From positions 186,001 to 250,000 of the forward strand of contig JAOZFG010000004.1 of assembly GCA_027491435.1 (NCBI GenBank): 64,000 nt of DNA, read 5' to 3'. Origin of the DNA: Thermoproteota archaeon. Lineage in GTDB: Archaea > Korarchaeota > Korarchaeia > Korarchaeales > Korarchaeaceae. A program made the translations under genes and the position numbers. A model generated the notes under the pieces. The model was not told where the DNA came from. It did not search any database and worked only from the letters and a program-made list of their open reading frames with translations. Below are positions 33,890 through 43,346 of this stretch, in pieces; within the stretch, counting starts at the first letter, position 1, and each line of letters begins with the position of its first letter.

Positions 33890-35220
33890 ATTGCTCTGGC
33901 TGCCTCAACCCCATCCTTCCCATCTACCACGAAGGATATATTTATCTCGGAGGATCCCTGGGATATCATCTTCACGTTAATACCCCTCTCGGCAACCGCT
34001 TTAAAGACCCTGGCAGCAACCCCTGGGGTGCCCCTCATACCGGCCCCTATGGCTGAAACCACCGACAAGTTATCCTCAACACTTATCTCAGAGAATATAG
34101 GCCCTAGCAGCAAGTCCTCAAGCACGTTAGAGGTCATGGAAGAGTCCTTTCCGTCTACAACTAAGGATATGGACGACTCAGAGACACTCTGAGAGATCAT
34201 CAACACGTTAATTCCGTGATCTCCCAACACCGTGAACAACCTTCCAGCCGTCCCGGGCCTCCCTATCATCCCCACTCCCCTCACTGTTATTATGGAAACG
34301 TCCTCTCTGAGACCTACGGCCTTAACTATGCCCTCCTTCACCTCCTCCTCTTTACTGACTAGCGTTCCCGGGTCCTCTCTCTTCCAGAAGTTCCTTATCC
34401 TGACGGGGACCTCCTTTCTCATCGCAGGCTCCAGAAACTTGGGGTGCATTCCCTTTGCCCCGAAGAAGGAGAGCTCAATTGCCTCCCTGTAGGAGACCTT
34501 CCTTAAGACCCTGGGATTCTTGACAACTTTAGGGCTCACTGACAGGAGGCCGTCTACGTCAGTCCATAGCACGACTTCATCAGCCCTCAAGGCTGCCCCA
34601 ATTAAGGTGGCCGTTAAGTCGCTACCTCCCCTGCCTAGAGTAGTTACCCTGCCATCTTGGGTTTCCCCAGTGAATCCAGCGACTACTGGAAGGGTGTCAG
34701 GCAGCAAAGCCCCAAGCCTATTCCTTATGTAGACTTCTGAAGCCCTGTAAAGGGGGTTAGCGTCTCCAAACCTGTCATCTGTTACAATTCCAGCCTCCCC
34801 TCCCATCATGAACCTGGCGTTTATCCCCCTCCTCCTCAGCTCCTTGACCACTATATTACCGACGAGCCTTTCACCGAAAGATGCTACGAAATCCCTGGAC
34901 TTGGGGCTCAACTCTCCCAAGTAGAAGATGCCAGTTAACGCCCTCTCCAATATTGAGAGGTCCTCGTCTATCGCGCCTCTAAGGTCTAAAGCCGCCATAA
35001 CTTCATCGTGTATCTCCCTAAGCTTTAGAAACTTGTTTTTGAGCTCCTCTTCCTTTCCTTCACTGGCTAAGTAAGCCATGTCTAGCAGCAAATCTGTGAC
35101 CCCCTTAACGGCCGAGACTACAGCTACATTTCCCTGGCCTTGACCCTCGAGGTAGTCTATTACCTTCAGGACGTCCTCAGGTAGCCTCATCACCGAGCCT
35201 CCAAATTTCATTACAAGCAT
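33868..35220 (-). CDS. lysC: Aspartate kinase
   Basis: This is the first enzyme of the aspartate pathway to Lys, Thr and Met. The N-terminus MLVMKFGGSV is the kinase signature. GFTGETQDGRVTTLGRGGSDLTATLIGAAL forms the active-site loop, and the C-terminal third carries two ACT domains (from about residue 310: RGVGMIGRPGTAGRLFTVLGDHGINVLMISQ and IGAGMRGTPGVAARVFKAV) for allosteric control. It is 450 residues, full length. Its start overlaps the end of the homoserine dehydrogenase gene, so they form an operon. Confidence 0.93.
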   Translation of the reverse strand: MLVMKFGGSVMRLPEDVLKVIDYLEGQGQGNVAVVSAVKGVTDLLLDMAYLASEGKEEELKNKFLKLREIHDEVMAALDLRGAIDEDLSILERALTGIFYLGELSPKSRDFVASFGERLVGNIVVKELRRRGINARFMMGGEAGIVTDDRFGDANPLYRASEVYIRNRLGALLPDTLPVVAGFTGETQDGRVTTLGRGGSDLTATLIGAALRADEVVLWTDVDGLLSVSPKVVKNPRVLRKVSYREAIELSFFGAKGMHPKFLEPAMRKEVPVRIRNFWKREDPGTLVSKEEEVKEGIVKAVGLREDVSIITVRGVGMIGRPGTAGRLFTVLGDHGINVLMISQSVSESSISLVVDGKDSSMTSNVLEDLLLGPIFSEISVEDNLSVVSAIGAGMRGTPGVAARVFKAVAERGINVKMISQGSSEINISFVVDGKDGVEAARAIYEEFKL

Positions 35221-36221
35221 CTCCCATCACCTGCAAGCCTGACCTTTAACTCTACCAAGTCCCTGATAACGGCGGCAGCGGTCTCCCTGCCGCCAGCACC
35301 CTTACCGACTAAAGTTTGTTTGCCAGAGATCTCCGCCTCAACTTGAAGGGCGTTTAAAGCCCCCTTCACGTTTAAGGGGCTCTTCAAGCTGATCCTCTGG
35401 GGTTTCACGAGGTGACTTTCCCCGTCGGAGTAGGCGATGAGCTTGTAGGTTTCGCCATTTCTTAAGGCATCGCTCACGTTTTCAAGCCCTATGTCCCTAA
35501 TTCCCTCTACTTCGACGTCTCTTAAGGTTACCCCGCTCTGAAACGCCACGTTCGACAGGATTACGAGCTTGGCAGCGGAGTCCCACCCATCGACGTCGGC
35601 GCTGGGATCAGCCTCGGCATACCCCAATTTCTGAGCCTCTTTCAACGCTTTCTCAAAGCTAAGGCCCTCTTCCATCCTAGTCAGGATGTAGTTAGTGGTC
35701 CCATTTATTATCCCCCTGATTCTGATAACTCTCTCGCCTAGGAGGCACCTGCTAACGAACCTTATGAAGGGAGTACCTCCTCCCACAGCCCCGCTGAACA
35801 GGAAGTGAACCCCGTTATATTCGGCCAGCTCCATCAGAGCTGGCATCTCGACGGCTAACGGGCCTTTATTGGCGGTGATCACATGCTTGCCCGCCGAGAG
35901 GGCCTCCCTTATGTACCTCACTGCTGGCATCCCGTCTTTCAGGTTAGTTGGGGTGAGCTCCACTAAGACGTCCGTACCCCCCTTGATCAACTCGGTCAGG
36001 CTAGCTCTGTTAGGATGGTCGTTCAGGATCCCCCTTTCCTTCATCTTCAGGATCTCTGCTATGTTAAGGCCTTCTTCGTTATACACGGCGGTCTTCGAGT
36101 CGGCAACTCCCACCACCTTCAAGTTTAACCCATATTTGCTCTTCAACTCATGCCCTCTCTCCTGTACTTCCCTCAGCAGGGCCCTACCTACTGTCCCAAG
36201 CCCTATGATCACCGCTTTCAT
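35211..36221 (-). CDS. hom: Homoserine dehydrogenase
   Basis: This enzyme reduces aspartate semialdehyde to homoserine. It has the NAD(P) motif GLGTVGRALL, the TANKGPLA segment, IRGIINGTTNYILT, and the signature EADPSADVDGWDSAAKLVIL with catalytic Asp and Lys. At 336 residues it is the short form without an ACT domain, so feedback control must act on the kinase. It is translationally coupled to lysC. Confidence 0.93.
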   Translation of the reverse strand: MKAVIIGLGTVGRALLREVQERGHELKSKYGLNLKVVGVADSKTAVYNEEGLNIAEILKMKERGILNDHPNRASLTELIKGGTDVLVELTPTNLKDGMPAVRYIREALSAGKHVITANKGPLAVEMPALMELAEYNGVHFLFSGAVGGGTPFIRFVSRCLLGERVIRIRGIINGTTNYILTRMEEGLSFEKALKEAQKLGYAEADPSADVDGWDSAAKLVILSNVAFQSGVTLRDVEVEGIRDIGLENVSDALRNGETYKLIAYSDGESHLVKPQRISLKSPLNVKGALNALQVEAEISGKQTLVGKGAGGRETAAAVIRDLVELKVRLAGDGRCL

Positions 36222-36281
36222 TAACCATGCCTAATAGTCTAGAATTAAAAAGGGGAGGCCCCTAAAATACCAGTGATAAAA

Positions 36282-36923
36282 ATGTCGCTGATTAAGGAGG
36301 AGATAAAAATCTTATTGTATGAGATCAGGAAATTGAGTAATATTGCATTGGAGTTAACGGGACTTTGCGTAGAAGTTTTCGTCAATAAGAGAAAAGTAGA
36401 CGGGTTAGTTAAGCAGGTGGAGGAGAAGAGCAACGTGATAAGTTTCTCATACATGGAGCTTAAGGAGAAGGTTTCTCAGGTTATAGCCAGGTATCAGCCG
36501 ATGGCTGATGACCTGAGAACCCTGATCTCCATCATGGAGATTGGGTACGGGCTTAATAGGCTGGGCAGGTACTCAAGGAATATAGCTCAGGTGTTGGAGG
36601 CCTTCCAAGAGGTGGAGAGGTGCGACACGTCAATAGTGGTGACCCCGGCTGAAGTGGTCAACAGGATGGTTGAGATGGCCCTGAAGGCCTACGAGGAGAG
36701 GGACGCTTCCTTGGCTAGGGAGGTTATCTCCATGGACGACACAGTGGATGGAGCTTACAACTCCTACATGAAGAAGGTTATCGAGGGTGAGGAGAAAGAT
36801 CCCAAGTGCGCCGTGGCCAACACCCTCATACTCAGGTATCTGGAGAGGATGGCGGATCACGCCGTTCAGATAGCCGAAGAGTCCCTCTACATGATAGAGG
36901 GCTCCTATCTAATCGGACGCTAG
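36282..36923 (+). CDS. PhoU-like protein
   Basis: The protein is all-helical (213 residues from this ATG) with two PhoU-type three-helix bundles. The recurring patterns are IMEIGYGLNRLGRYSRNIAQ and, in the second half, ILRYLERMADHAVQIAEE. The second contains the E-R-M-x-D metal-binding motif. PhoU proteins control phosphate uptake, but no Pst or Pit transporter is nearby. A GTG three codons earlier is an alternative start. The 5' end of the gene is AT-rich. It overlaps the convergent etfA gene by 15 bases. Confidence 0.8.
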   Translation: MSLIKEEIKILLYEIRKLSNIALELTGLCVEVFVNKRKVDGLVKQVEEKSNVISFSYMELKEKVSQVIARYQPMADDLRTLISIMEIGYGLNRLGRYSRNIAQVLEAFQEVERCDTSIVVTPAEVVNRMVEMALKAYEERDASLAREVISMDDTVDGAYNSYMKKVIEGEEKDPKCAVANTLILRYLERMADHAVQIAEESLYMIEGSYLIGR

Positions 36924-37934
36924 CCTCTTCCTCAGCTCTTCTAATAGGAGGGGGATCACCTCTCTGTAATCTGCCACCACCCCATAGTCACAACTCTCGA
37001 ATATGGGGGCTTTGGGGTCCCTGTTTATGGCCACTATCACCTTGGCCGATTGGACGCCGACCATGTGCTGGGAGGTACCTGATATGCCTACAGCTATGTA
37101 GAGGTCCGGCCTTATGGTCTTCCCAGTCTGTCCAACTTGTCTACTTCTGGGAAGCCATCCCAGGTCTACTATCTTCCTGCTACCGGCCAAGGCCCCGCCC
37201 AATAGGCGAGCCAGCTCCCTTAACATTTCCAGCCCTTTAGGGATGCCCAACCCGTATCCGCCTGCGACCACCACCTTGGCCTTGTCGATGGGCATCTCAA
37301 CCTGAGACGTCTCCCTAAACTCCAGAAGCTCAACTTCTGAGGGATCAACCTTAACGGGCTCTCTTATTACCTCACCACTTCTGTTCTCATCTCTCGGCGG
37401 TGTTGGAAAGACGTTGGGCCTGACTGAGGCCATCTGAGGCCTCCTATCTGGCGTCACTATCTTAGCAAATATCTTGCCGCCGAAGGCGGGCCTAATCTGG
37501 ATCAAGTTTCCCCTCTCATCCACGTCAAAGGCGGTGCAGTCGGCAGTCAACCCCGTCCTCAAGGGAATAGCTACTGAGCTAGCAACCTCCCTGCCCCTTC
37601 TCGTCCCGGGAAAGAGCACTATTTCGGGTTTGTACTTCACTATTAGTTTGTAGAGGGCTTGGGAGTACTTCTGTGGGTTATACGTGAGTAAATCGGGACT
37701 ATCAGCGACGATCACCTGATCGGCCCCCCGATAAATGGCCTCCTTGGGCAGATCTCCCAGATCATGCCCTACGATTATTCCCGTTAGGGGAACCTCCAAC
37801 CTGTCAGCCAGCCTTCTCCCCTCTCCTAAGAGTTGGAGGGACGCCTCCTCTATCGAGTCTCCCCAAGTCTCCAGGAAGACCCATACGCCCCTCCACTCAT
37901 CCTTGTTGACGGGGGGCCATTCCTTACAGACCAC
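36909..37934 (-). CDS. etfA: Electron transfer flavoprotein alpha subunit
   Basis: This is the FAD-binding ETF subunit (341 residues). It has the C-terminal FAD-site signature RPDLYIAVGISGTSQHMVGVQSAKVIVAINRDPKAPIFESCDYGVVADYREVIPLL and the N-terminal domain with LFPGTRRGREVASSVAIPL. The GTG start overlaps the end of etfB by 11 bases. With etfB and the acyl-CoA dehydrogenase upstream it forms an electron chain that takes electrons from acyl-CoA oxidation. Confidence 0.92.
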   Translation of the reverse strand: MVCKEWPPVNKDEWRGVWVFLETWGDSIEEASLQLLGEGRRLADRLEVPLTGIIVGHDLGDLPKEAIYRGADQVIVADSPDLLTYNPQKYSQALYKLIVKYKPEIVLFPGTRRGREVASSVAIPLRTGLTADCTAFDVDERGNLIQIRPAFGGKIFAKIVTPDRRPQMASVRPNVFPTPPRDENRSGEVIREPVKVDPSEVELLEFRETSQVEMPIDKAKVVVAGGYGLGIPKGLEMLRELARLLGGALAGSRKIVDLGWLPRSRQVGQTGKTIRPDLYIAVGISGTSQHMVGVQSAKVIVAINRDPKAPIFESCDYGVVADYREVIPLLLEELRKRLASD

Positions 37935-38712
37935 CCTTCAACACCTCCAGAATCTTATCCGCCAACCACTTAGCAGCCTCAGCCGCCTCGCCCTGAAAGA
38001 TCTCCCCCCTCCTCTTAGGAGGCTCTACCACAACCATGTCAACTACTCTAGTGGGAGATCCGGGAAATCCTACGCACTCGGGATCTATTCCAAGGTCATC
38101 CAAGCTCCAGAAATCGATGGCCCTCTTGGCCCTTATCTTACCCCTTATGGTGGGCCTCCTCGGCTTGTTCGCCCCTAGCACTACGGTTAGCAGGGCGGGA
38201 AGCCCAAGCCTCCAGACTTCAACCCCTCTCTCGCTTTCCCTCTCAACGGTTATGCTCTCATCCCCTATCTCAAGCACCTTGTGAACGTAGCTTATGAACG
38301 GAATCCCTAGGTGAACTGCAATTCCAGGTCCAACTTGACCGGTGGCGCTATCTATAGTCTCCTCACCGACCAATATCAGATCAGCCTTCAACTTCTTGGC
38401 GGCTTCAGCCAACACCCTTGAGGTGGCTAGGGTATCAGCCCCCGCCATTCTCCTATCCGTTAGCAGGATTCCCCTATCAGCCCCCATGGACACGGCTTCC
38501 ATCAGCCCCTCCTTAGCCACTGGAGGGGCCATGCTAACGGCTATGACCTCCCCTCCAACCTTATCCCTTATCTGAAGGCCCATCTCCAGGGCGTTTAAGT
38601 CTGGGGGGTTTACTACGCTCTCTACCCCGACTCTAACCAAAGTCTTAGTCACCGGGTCGAACTTCATCTGGTCTACTCTGGGCACCCACTTTATTCCAAC
38701 CAGAATTCTCAT
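37924..38712 (-). CDS. etfB: Electron transfer flavoprotein beta subunit
   Basis: This ETF small subunit (262 residues from this start) has MRILVGIKWVPR, the NPPDLNALEMGLQIRD block, GEETIDSATGQVGPGIAVHLGIPFISYV and TVVLGANKPRRP. The frame is open for 25 codons further upstream, but ATG at 38712 gives the conserved N-terminus and sits in the 28-base gap after the acyl-CoA dehydrogenase gene. It pairs with the adjoining etfA. Confidence 0.92.
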   Translation of the reverse strand: MRILVGIKWVPRVDQMKFDPVTKTLVRVGVESVVNPPDLNALEMGLQIRDKVGGEVIAVSMAPPVAKEGLMEAVSMGADRGILLTDRRMAGADTLATSRVLAEAAKKLKADLILVGEETIDSATGQVGPGIAVHLGIPFISYVHKVLEIGDESITVERESERGVEVWRLGLPALLTVVLGANKPRRPTIRGKIRAKRAIDFWSLDDLGIDPECVGFPGSPTRVVDMVVVEPPKRRGEIFQGEAAEAAKWLADKILEVLKGGL

Positions 38713-38740
38713 TTTTAAAGCCCCTAAAAAAGAAAAGGGG

Positions 38741-39943
38741 TTACTTTTTGTAGGGAAGGTGCTCCTTACCCAGCAGGAACCTGGCAATTATCAACCTCAT
38801 TATGTTCTGTCCGCCCTCAGCTCCGACGTAGTAACTCATGACTCCTCTAAGGGCCATCTCTAGTGGGGTATCCTTAGTATAACCGTAGGCACCTGTGGCC
38901 TTCATGAACTCCTTTATAGCATCAACTGAGAGTTCTGGAGCCAGCAGCTTAGCCATAGCAGCCCATAAACCTACTTCCTTTATTGTAGCGTTACCCTTGT
39001 CAAATTGATCTATCATCCAAGCGGCCTTGTATATCACCAGCCTAGTAGCTTCCAGCTTAGAGTAGTAATCCACCAGCGGGAACTGTATACCCTCGAAGGA
39101 GGCTAAAGACCTACCAAAGACGTTCCTGTTCTTCACGTACTCAGCAGTATAATCGAACATGCCCATTGCAGCCCCAGTGCAACCAGCAGCTACGAATACT
39201 CTAGCCCTGTTGAACCCCTCCATGGCTATCTTGAACCCCTCGTTAACCTCACCTATCAGGTAGTCGTCCGGCAGCTTGACGTTGTTTAACCTCATCCACC
39301 CGGTGCTTATCCCGCACCTGCCCATATCCTCGAAGAGCCCTGTTTCTATCCCAGGAGCGTCTATGGGAAGCCAGAAGATGCTCATCCCCCTGGAACCAGC
39401 CTCCGGCTTTGTCTTAACTAGCGTAACGTAGCCTCCACCCAGCTCTTGTGCCTCAACTATGCCACTTATGAAGGTCTTCTCCCCGTTTAACACCCAGTGG
39501 TCGTCCTCCTTCTTAGCTAATGTCTTGAAACCGGCCACGTCACTTCCGCTCTGAGGCTCAGTTGAGTTAATCCCTACAAACCCCTCCCCCCTAGCCGCCT
39601 TACTCAGGACCTCCTTAGCCAACTCGGGCTTAGCGTATCTCTCCACTATTTTACCCCAAGAGGCCTCCACCAAGTGGAACACGGCAGTAGCCACGCTGGG
39701 ATCAGCCCGAGCTAACTCCTCGGTGGCGATGGTTCCCATGACCCAGCTCGCACCCTGCCCTCCATACTCGGGCTTTATCGTCAACAGCAAAATTCCATTC
39801 TCTGCTAAGGCCTTTATGACTTCCTCAGGAATTCTGCATTTGGTGTCAATCTCCCTAGCCCTCGGAGCCAGAACCTCTGAGAGGAGTTCCCTCAAACTAG
39901 ACCTGAAGACCTCTTCCTCCTCAGTAAAACCAAAGTCCACCAA
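38741..39943 (-). CDS. Acyl-CoA dehydrogenase
   Basis: This 400-residue FAD enzyme oxidises acyl-CoA at the alpha-beta position. It shows GFVGINSTEPQSGSDVAGFKT (FAD and substrate loop), WVLNGEKTFISG, VFGRSLASFEGIQFPL, and near the C-terminus GAEGGQNIMRLIIARFLLG, where the Glu aligns with the catalytic base of medium-chain enzymes. It lies directly upstream of etfB and etfA and downstream of fixX, so it probably passes electrons to this ETF. Confidence 0.92.
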   Translation of the reverse strand: MVDFGFTEEEEVFRSSLRELLSEVLAPRAREIDTKCRIPEEVIKALAENGILLLTIKPEYGGQGASWVMGTIATEELARADPSVATAVFHLVEASWGKIVERYAKPELAKEVLSKAARGEGFVGINSTEPQSGSDVAGFKTLAKKEDDHWVLNGEKTFISGIVEAQELGGGYVTLVKTKPEAGSRGMSIFWLPIDAPGIETGLFEDMGRCGISTGWMRLNNVKLPDDYLIGEVNEGFKIAMEGFNRARVFVAAGCTGAAMGMFDYTAEYVKNRNVFGRSLASFEGIQFPLVDYYSKLEATRLVIYKAAWMIDQFDKGNATIKEVGLWAAMAKLLAPELSVDAIKEFMKATGAYGYTKDTPLEMALRGVMSYYVGAEGGQNIMRLIIARFLLGKEHLPYKK

Positions 39944-39989
39944 TCGGGGTTCACCCCGTCCCTATTAAACAGGAAAAATTTAAAGTATC

Positions 39990-40286
39990 TTAACCGAACC
40001 GGTAGACCACTCCCTTGCCTCCCCTAGGGTAGCTCCAATGCAAATTGTTGTAAGGACATATTAGGAGGCAGGTGCCACACTCTAAGCAGCCCTCGTAGTT
40101 GTACATCATCTCGTTCGTGTGGGAGTTCCACTCATAAAGCTTAGCTGGACATCCCCTCTCACAGGCTCTAGTTTCACATTTTCTGCAGACTTCCTGATCA
40201 AGTATCCATATGTGGGGCTCCTCATCAACCTCGAAGTGGGTGGAAGCTAGCTTATCCTCCACGGAGAGCTCGAACAGCTTAGACAT
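39990..40286 (-). CDS. fixX: Ferredoxin-like protein FixX
   Basis: This 98-residue iron-sulfur protein is of FixX type. It has CxxC-rich EVCRKCETRACERGCPAKLYEW and then YEGCLECGTCLLICPYNNLHWSYPRGGKGV, which matches the FixX C-terminus and holds a 4Fe-4S cluster. It is divergent from fixA, fixB and fixC but should form the complete Fix complex with them. It is first in a likely transcript with the acyl-CoA dehydrogenase and the second ETF. Confidence 0.9.
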   Translation of the reverse strand: MSKLFELSVEDKLASTHFEVDEEPHIWILDQEVCRKCETRACERGCPAKLYEWNSHTNEMMYNYEGCLECGTCLLICPYNNLHWSYPRGGKGVVYRFG

Positions 40287-40359
40287 GTTAACCCCTGTTA
40301 ACTGAAGGCCATAACTAATAATTTTTTGATATTCCCCTTCCTAGACAGCCGGTGATCCC
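40287..40359. promoter_or_regulatory. Divergent fixX/fixA promoter region with repeated GTTAAC
   Basis: The 73-base gap must hold both promoters. AT-rich aataatttttt (about 40314-40327) can serve as TATA element for both directions. Two GTTAAC palindromes, separated by CCCT (40287-40292 and 40297-40302), lie at the predicted fixX transcript start and look like an operator for a regulator of the redox island. Confidence 0.35.
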
Positions 40360-41136
40360 ATGAACATAGCGGTTCTCCTTAAGCAGTCAATTGACGTTCA
40401 GGAGCTTATGGTAGATCCAGACTCAGATAAGATCTACCTGGAGGAAGCTCCGACGAAACCTGGGGAGATAGACCTCAATGCCGTGGAAGAGGCCGTCAGG
40501 ATTAAGGAGAAGGTCGGGGGCAAGGCCACTCTTATAATGTTGTCCACTTGGGGATCGTCAGGGAAGAGGAAGAGGGAAGCGAGGGAGGCGATTAAGCGGT
40601 CTCTAGCCATGGGCCTCGACGACGCCATCTTCATATTTGGAGCCGATGGCAGGGAGGTAGACACCTACGTTTCAGCCAAGGTGATCGCCGAGAAGGTTAG
40701 GGAGATAGAAGCTAATCTAGTTCTGGCTGGGGAGGGAAGTGAGGACAACTTCACAGGCCTTCTACCAGCTAGGGTAGCTGCTGAGCTGGGCTGGCCCTAC
40801 GTGGCCTACGCCACCTCGATAGAGGTTGAGGGAGATCACCTAATAGTGACCAGAAGCCTGGAGGACTACGAGGAGAAGGTTAAGGTGAAGCTGCCCGCCG
40901 TTATCTCAGTTACCCAGGAGATAAACAAGCCCAGGATACCCAAGCTGATGGAGATAGTAAAGGCTGGGAAAAAACCTGTTAAAGAGGAGGAATTTAATAA
41001 GAAACATGAATCAAAACTGAAGATTAAGTCTATAAAAGTTCCTAAAGTAGAGAGGAAAAAAGTGGTTATTGAGGGAGATTTAGACGAGGTCCTGGACAAA
41101 CTCCTGCAGGCTCTCAAAGAGGAGGGAGTGATATAG
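40360..41136 (+). CDS. fixA: Electron transfer flavoprotein beta subunit of FixA type
   Basis: The 258-residue subunit has the N-terminus MNIAVLLKQSIDVQELMVDPDSD, IDLNAVEEAVRIKEKVGG, and LAGEGSEDNFTGLLPARVAAELGWPYVAY. The C-terminal part (about 205-235) is Lys-rich and AT-rich in DNA, a flexible arm typical of ETF beta. It starts the fixA-fixB-fixC-thiolase transcript. Confidence 0.9.
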   Translation: MNIAVLLKQSIDVQELMVDPDSDKIYLEEAPTKPGEIDLNAVEEAVRIKEKVGGKATLIMLSTWGSSGKRKREAREAIKRSLAMGLDDAIFIFGADGREVDTYVSAKVIAEKVREIEANLVLAGEGSEDNFTGLLPARVAAELGWPYVAYATSIEVEGDHLIVTRSLEDYEEKVKVKLPAVISVTQEINKPRIPKLMEIVKAGKKPVKEEEFNKKHESKLKIKSIKVPKVERKKVVIEGDLDEVLDKLLQALKEEGVI

Positions 41137-41148
41137 GGGGGCGTTGTC

Positions 41149-42042
41149 ATGAGGGTGGTCATCTATTCTGACGTGTTGGACCTGGCCAAAGAGCTTATTG
41201 GGCTTGCTAACGAGCTTAATGCTGAAACTGAGCTAATTTTAGCTGGAATGGAGCCTGATAACGTGGTGGGAGTCGATAGAATCACGCTTTACAGGGGCAT
41301 TTCTCCGGAGGACCAGGAACTAGTGTTAGAGGCGCTGAAACAGGCTGAAGCAGACCTCTACCTGCTCTCTAATGACAGAAGGGGTAGGGAGTTAGTGGGG
41401 TTGCTGGCCCACTCTAAAGGAGGGGCTTCAATTGTAGATGCCACCAGCGTTAAGGTGGAAGGGGACAGGGTGATAGCCGAGAGGATGACTCTGGGCGGTA
41501 AGGGCGTGGCCGTGGAGGAGGCCAAGATGCCTGCGGTCATATCTGTGATGGCAGGCAAGTACAAGCCGCCAGAGGAGGGTAAATCCCCTGAAATAATTGA
41601 GAAGGAAGCTCCTTCAATAGAGAGGAGGGTTGAACTCGTCGACAAGAAGGAAAAGCCCAAGGTAGGGGTTCCCCTGGATAAGGCGGATGTGGTGATAGCT
41701 GTAGGCAGGGGCTTCAAGAAGAAGGAGGATCTTAAGATGGCCTACGAGCTGGCCGAAATCCTGGGGGGCGTGGTCGGCGCCACCAGGCCACTGGCCGCTG
41801 ACCTCAAGTGGATGCCCGAGGAGGTCTGGATAGGAATAAGCGGAGTTAGGATAAGGCCAAAGCTCCTCATAGTCATTGGGGCATCTGGACAACAGCAGTT
41901 CTCGGCAGGCATAATGGACTCCAAGGTTGTCGTGGCCATAAACAACGACGAGAAGGCCCCCATATTTGAGGTCTCCGACTACGGCATAGTGGCTGACTTG
42001 TATGAGGCGGTTCCCAAGCTTATAGAGAAGCTGAAAAGGTGA
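41149..42042 (+). CDS. fixB: Electron transfer flavoprotein alpha subunit of FixB type
   Basis: The 297-residue FAD-binding subunit has LLSNDRRGRELVGLLAHSKGGASIVDATS and the C-terminal FAD domain ending IRPKLLIVIGASGQQQFSAGIMDSKVVVAINNDEKAPIFEVSDYGIVADLYEAVPKL. It is clearly distinct in sequence from the etfA copy at 37 kb. Its stop overlaps the fixC ribosome site. Confidence 0.9.
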   Translation: MRVVIYSDVLDLAKELIGLANELNAETELILAGMEPDNVVGVDRITLYRGISPEDQELVLEALKQAEADLYLLSNDRRGRELVGLLAHSKGGASIVDATSVKVEGDRVIAERMTLGGKGVAVEEAKMPAVISVMAGKYKPPEEGKSPEIIEKEAPSIERRVELVDKKEKPKVGVPLDKADVVIAVGRGFKKKEDLKMAYELAEILGGVVGATRPLAADLKWMPEEVWIGISGVRIRPKLLIVIGASGQQQFSAGIMDSKVVVAINNDEKAPIFEVSDYGIVADLYEAVPKLIEKLKR

Positions 42043-42047
42043 ACTTG

Positions 42048-43334
42048 ATGGCTGATTTCGACGTAATAGTTGTGGGCGCGGGCCCTGCCGGGTCCGTCGC
42101 CTCCTACCTACTAGCTAAAAAGGGGTACACCGTGCTACTAGTTGATAGAGGGAAGAGGGTAGGCTCCAAGAACATGTTCGGTGGGAGGCTGTACGCTTGG
42201 TCCCTTCAGGAGGTCTTCCCTAACTTCTGGGAAGAAGCTCCAGTAGAGAGAGAGGTTAAGAAGGAAGTTTTGGGATTCATCTCGGGAAACGAGGGGGTGG
42301 AGGTATCCCTGAGCTGGGAACCTCAGGCTAAGAGCTTCACTCTCCTCAGGGCCAAATTCGACGAGTGGCTCTCACAGAAGGCTGAAGACGCTGGAGTTGA
42401 GGTTATATCAGGCATAAGGGTGGAAAGTCCGCTAATAGAAGGCGGCAAGGTTAAGGGGATAGTGGCGGAAGGGGATGAGCGACTGGAATCAGAGGTGGTG
42501 GTGGCTGCTGACGGGGTCCTCAGTTTTATGGCAGAGAAAGCGGGTCTGCGACCGCCCTTAAGGAAAGAAGACTTTGCAGTTGGCGTTAAAGAGGTAATTG
42601 AGCTTCCCAAGGAGAAGATAGAGGACAGGTTCGGGCTGGAAGGTAAGGAAGGCGCAGCTCAACTTTACATAGGCTTCACGGGAGGGGTTATAGGAGGTGG
42701 CTTCATATACACGAACCTGAACACGATATCCCTGGGAGTGGTGGCCAGAATAGGCTCCCTTTACGAGAGCTTGGACAAGGTTCAGTACTCAATGTGGAAC
42801 TTGCTGGATGAGTTTAAAGCGCACCCCATGATCAGGAAGTACGTGAGGGGCGGTAAGCTCGTTGAGTACTCTGCACACCTGATACCTGAGACGCAGTTCC
42901 TTAGGGAGGTAAAGCTCTATAGCGATGGGATAGTCTTAGTAGGCGACGCCGCTGGTTTCTGCGTTAACTACGGAGTCACCGTCAGGGGAATGGACTTCGC
43001 AATAGAGAGCGCCAAGGCAGCCGCCGAAGCAATAGATCATGCCCTCAAATCTGGAGGGGCTACCTCATCTAACTTGTCCAAATATCTGGAGCTGCTCAAC
43101 AAGGGCATGATGAGGGAGCTGGACCAGGCTAAGAAAGCAGTAGATCTGATGGAGAACCCCAGAATATACACCTCCTACCCGAACCTAATCATTAAGCTTA
43201 TGAAGCACATGTTCCACGTTAGTGGTAGGCCCAGGAAGAGCCTCTACGAAGCTTCAAAGGAGTTCATGAAGGAAGAAAGCATTTCCTTGTTTACAGCAAT
43301 TAGGGACATCTGGAAAATGTTAAGGAGCTTGTAG
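42048..43334 (+). CDS. fixC: FixC-type flavoprotein (ETF:quinone oxidoreductase-like)
   Basis: This 428-residue FAD enzyme passes electrons from the Fix ETF towards quinone. It starts ADFDVIVVGAGPAGSVASYLLAKKGYTVLLVDRG and has VVVAADGVLSFMAEKAGLRP and the second FAD motif IVLVGDAAGFCVNYGVTVRGMDFAI. The frame is open nine bases earlier, but ATG at 42048 follows GGTGA with five bases spacing and gives the usual N-terminus. It acts with FixA, FixB and FixX. Confidence 0.92.
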   Translation: MADFDVIVVGAGPAGSVASYLLAKKGYTVLLVDRGKRVGSKNMFGGRLYAWSLQEVFPNFWEEAPVEREVKKEVLGFISGNEGVEVSLSWEPQAKSFTLLRAKFDEWLSQKAEDAGVEVISGIRVESPLIEGGKVKGIVAEGDERLESEVVVAADGVLSFMAEKAGLRPPLRKEDFAVGVKEVIELPKEKIEDRFGLEGKEGAAQLYIGFTGGVIGGGFIYTNLNTISLGVVARIGSLYESLDKVQYSMWNLLDEFKAHPMIRKYVRGGKLVEYSAHLIPETQFLREVKLYSDGIVLVGDAAGFCVNYGVTVRGMDFAIESAKAAAEAIDHALKSGGATSSNLSKYLELLNKGMMRELDQAKKAVDLMENPRIYTSYPNLIIKLMKHMFHVSGRPRKSLYEASKEFMKEESISLFTAIRDIWKMLRSL

Positions 43335-43346
43335 CAGGGTGATCTT

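Noticed and set aside
38713..38787. N-terminal extension of the ETF beta subunit
   Set aside because: It overlaps the acyl-CoA dehydrogenase gene and does not look like the family; ATG at 38712 gives the conserved MRILVGIKWVPR.
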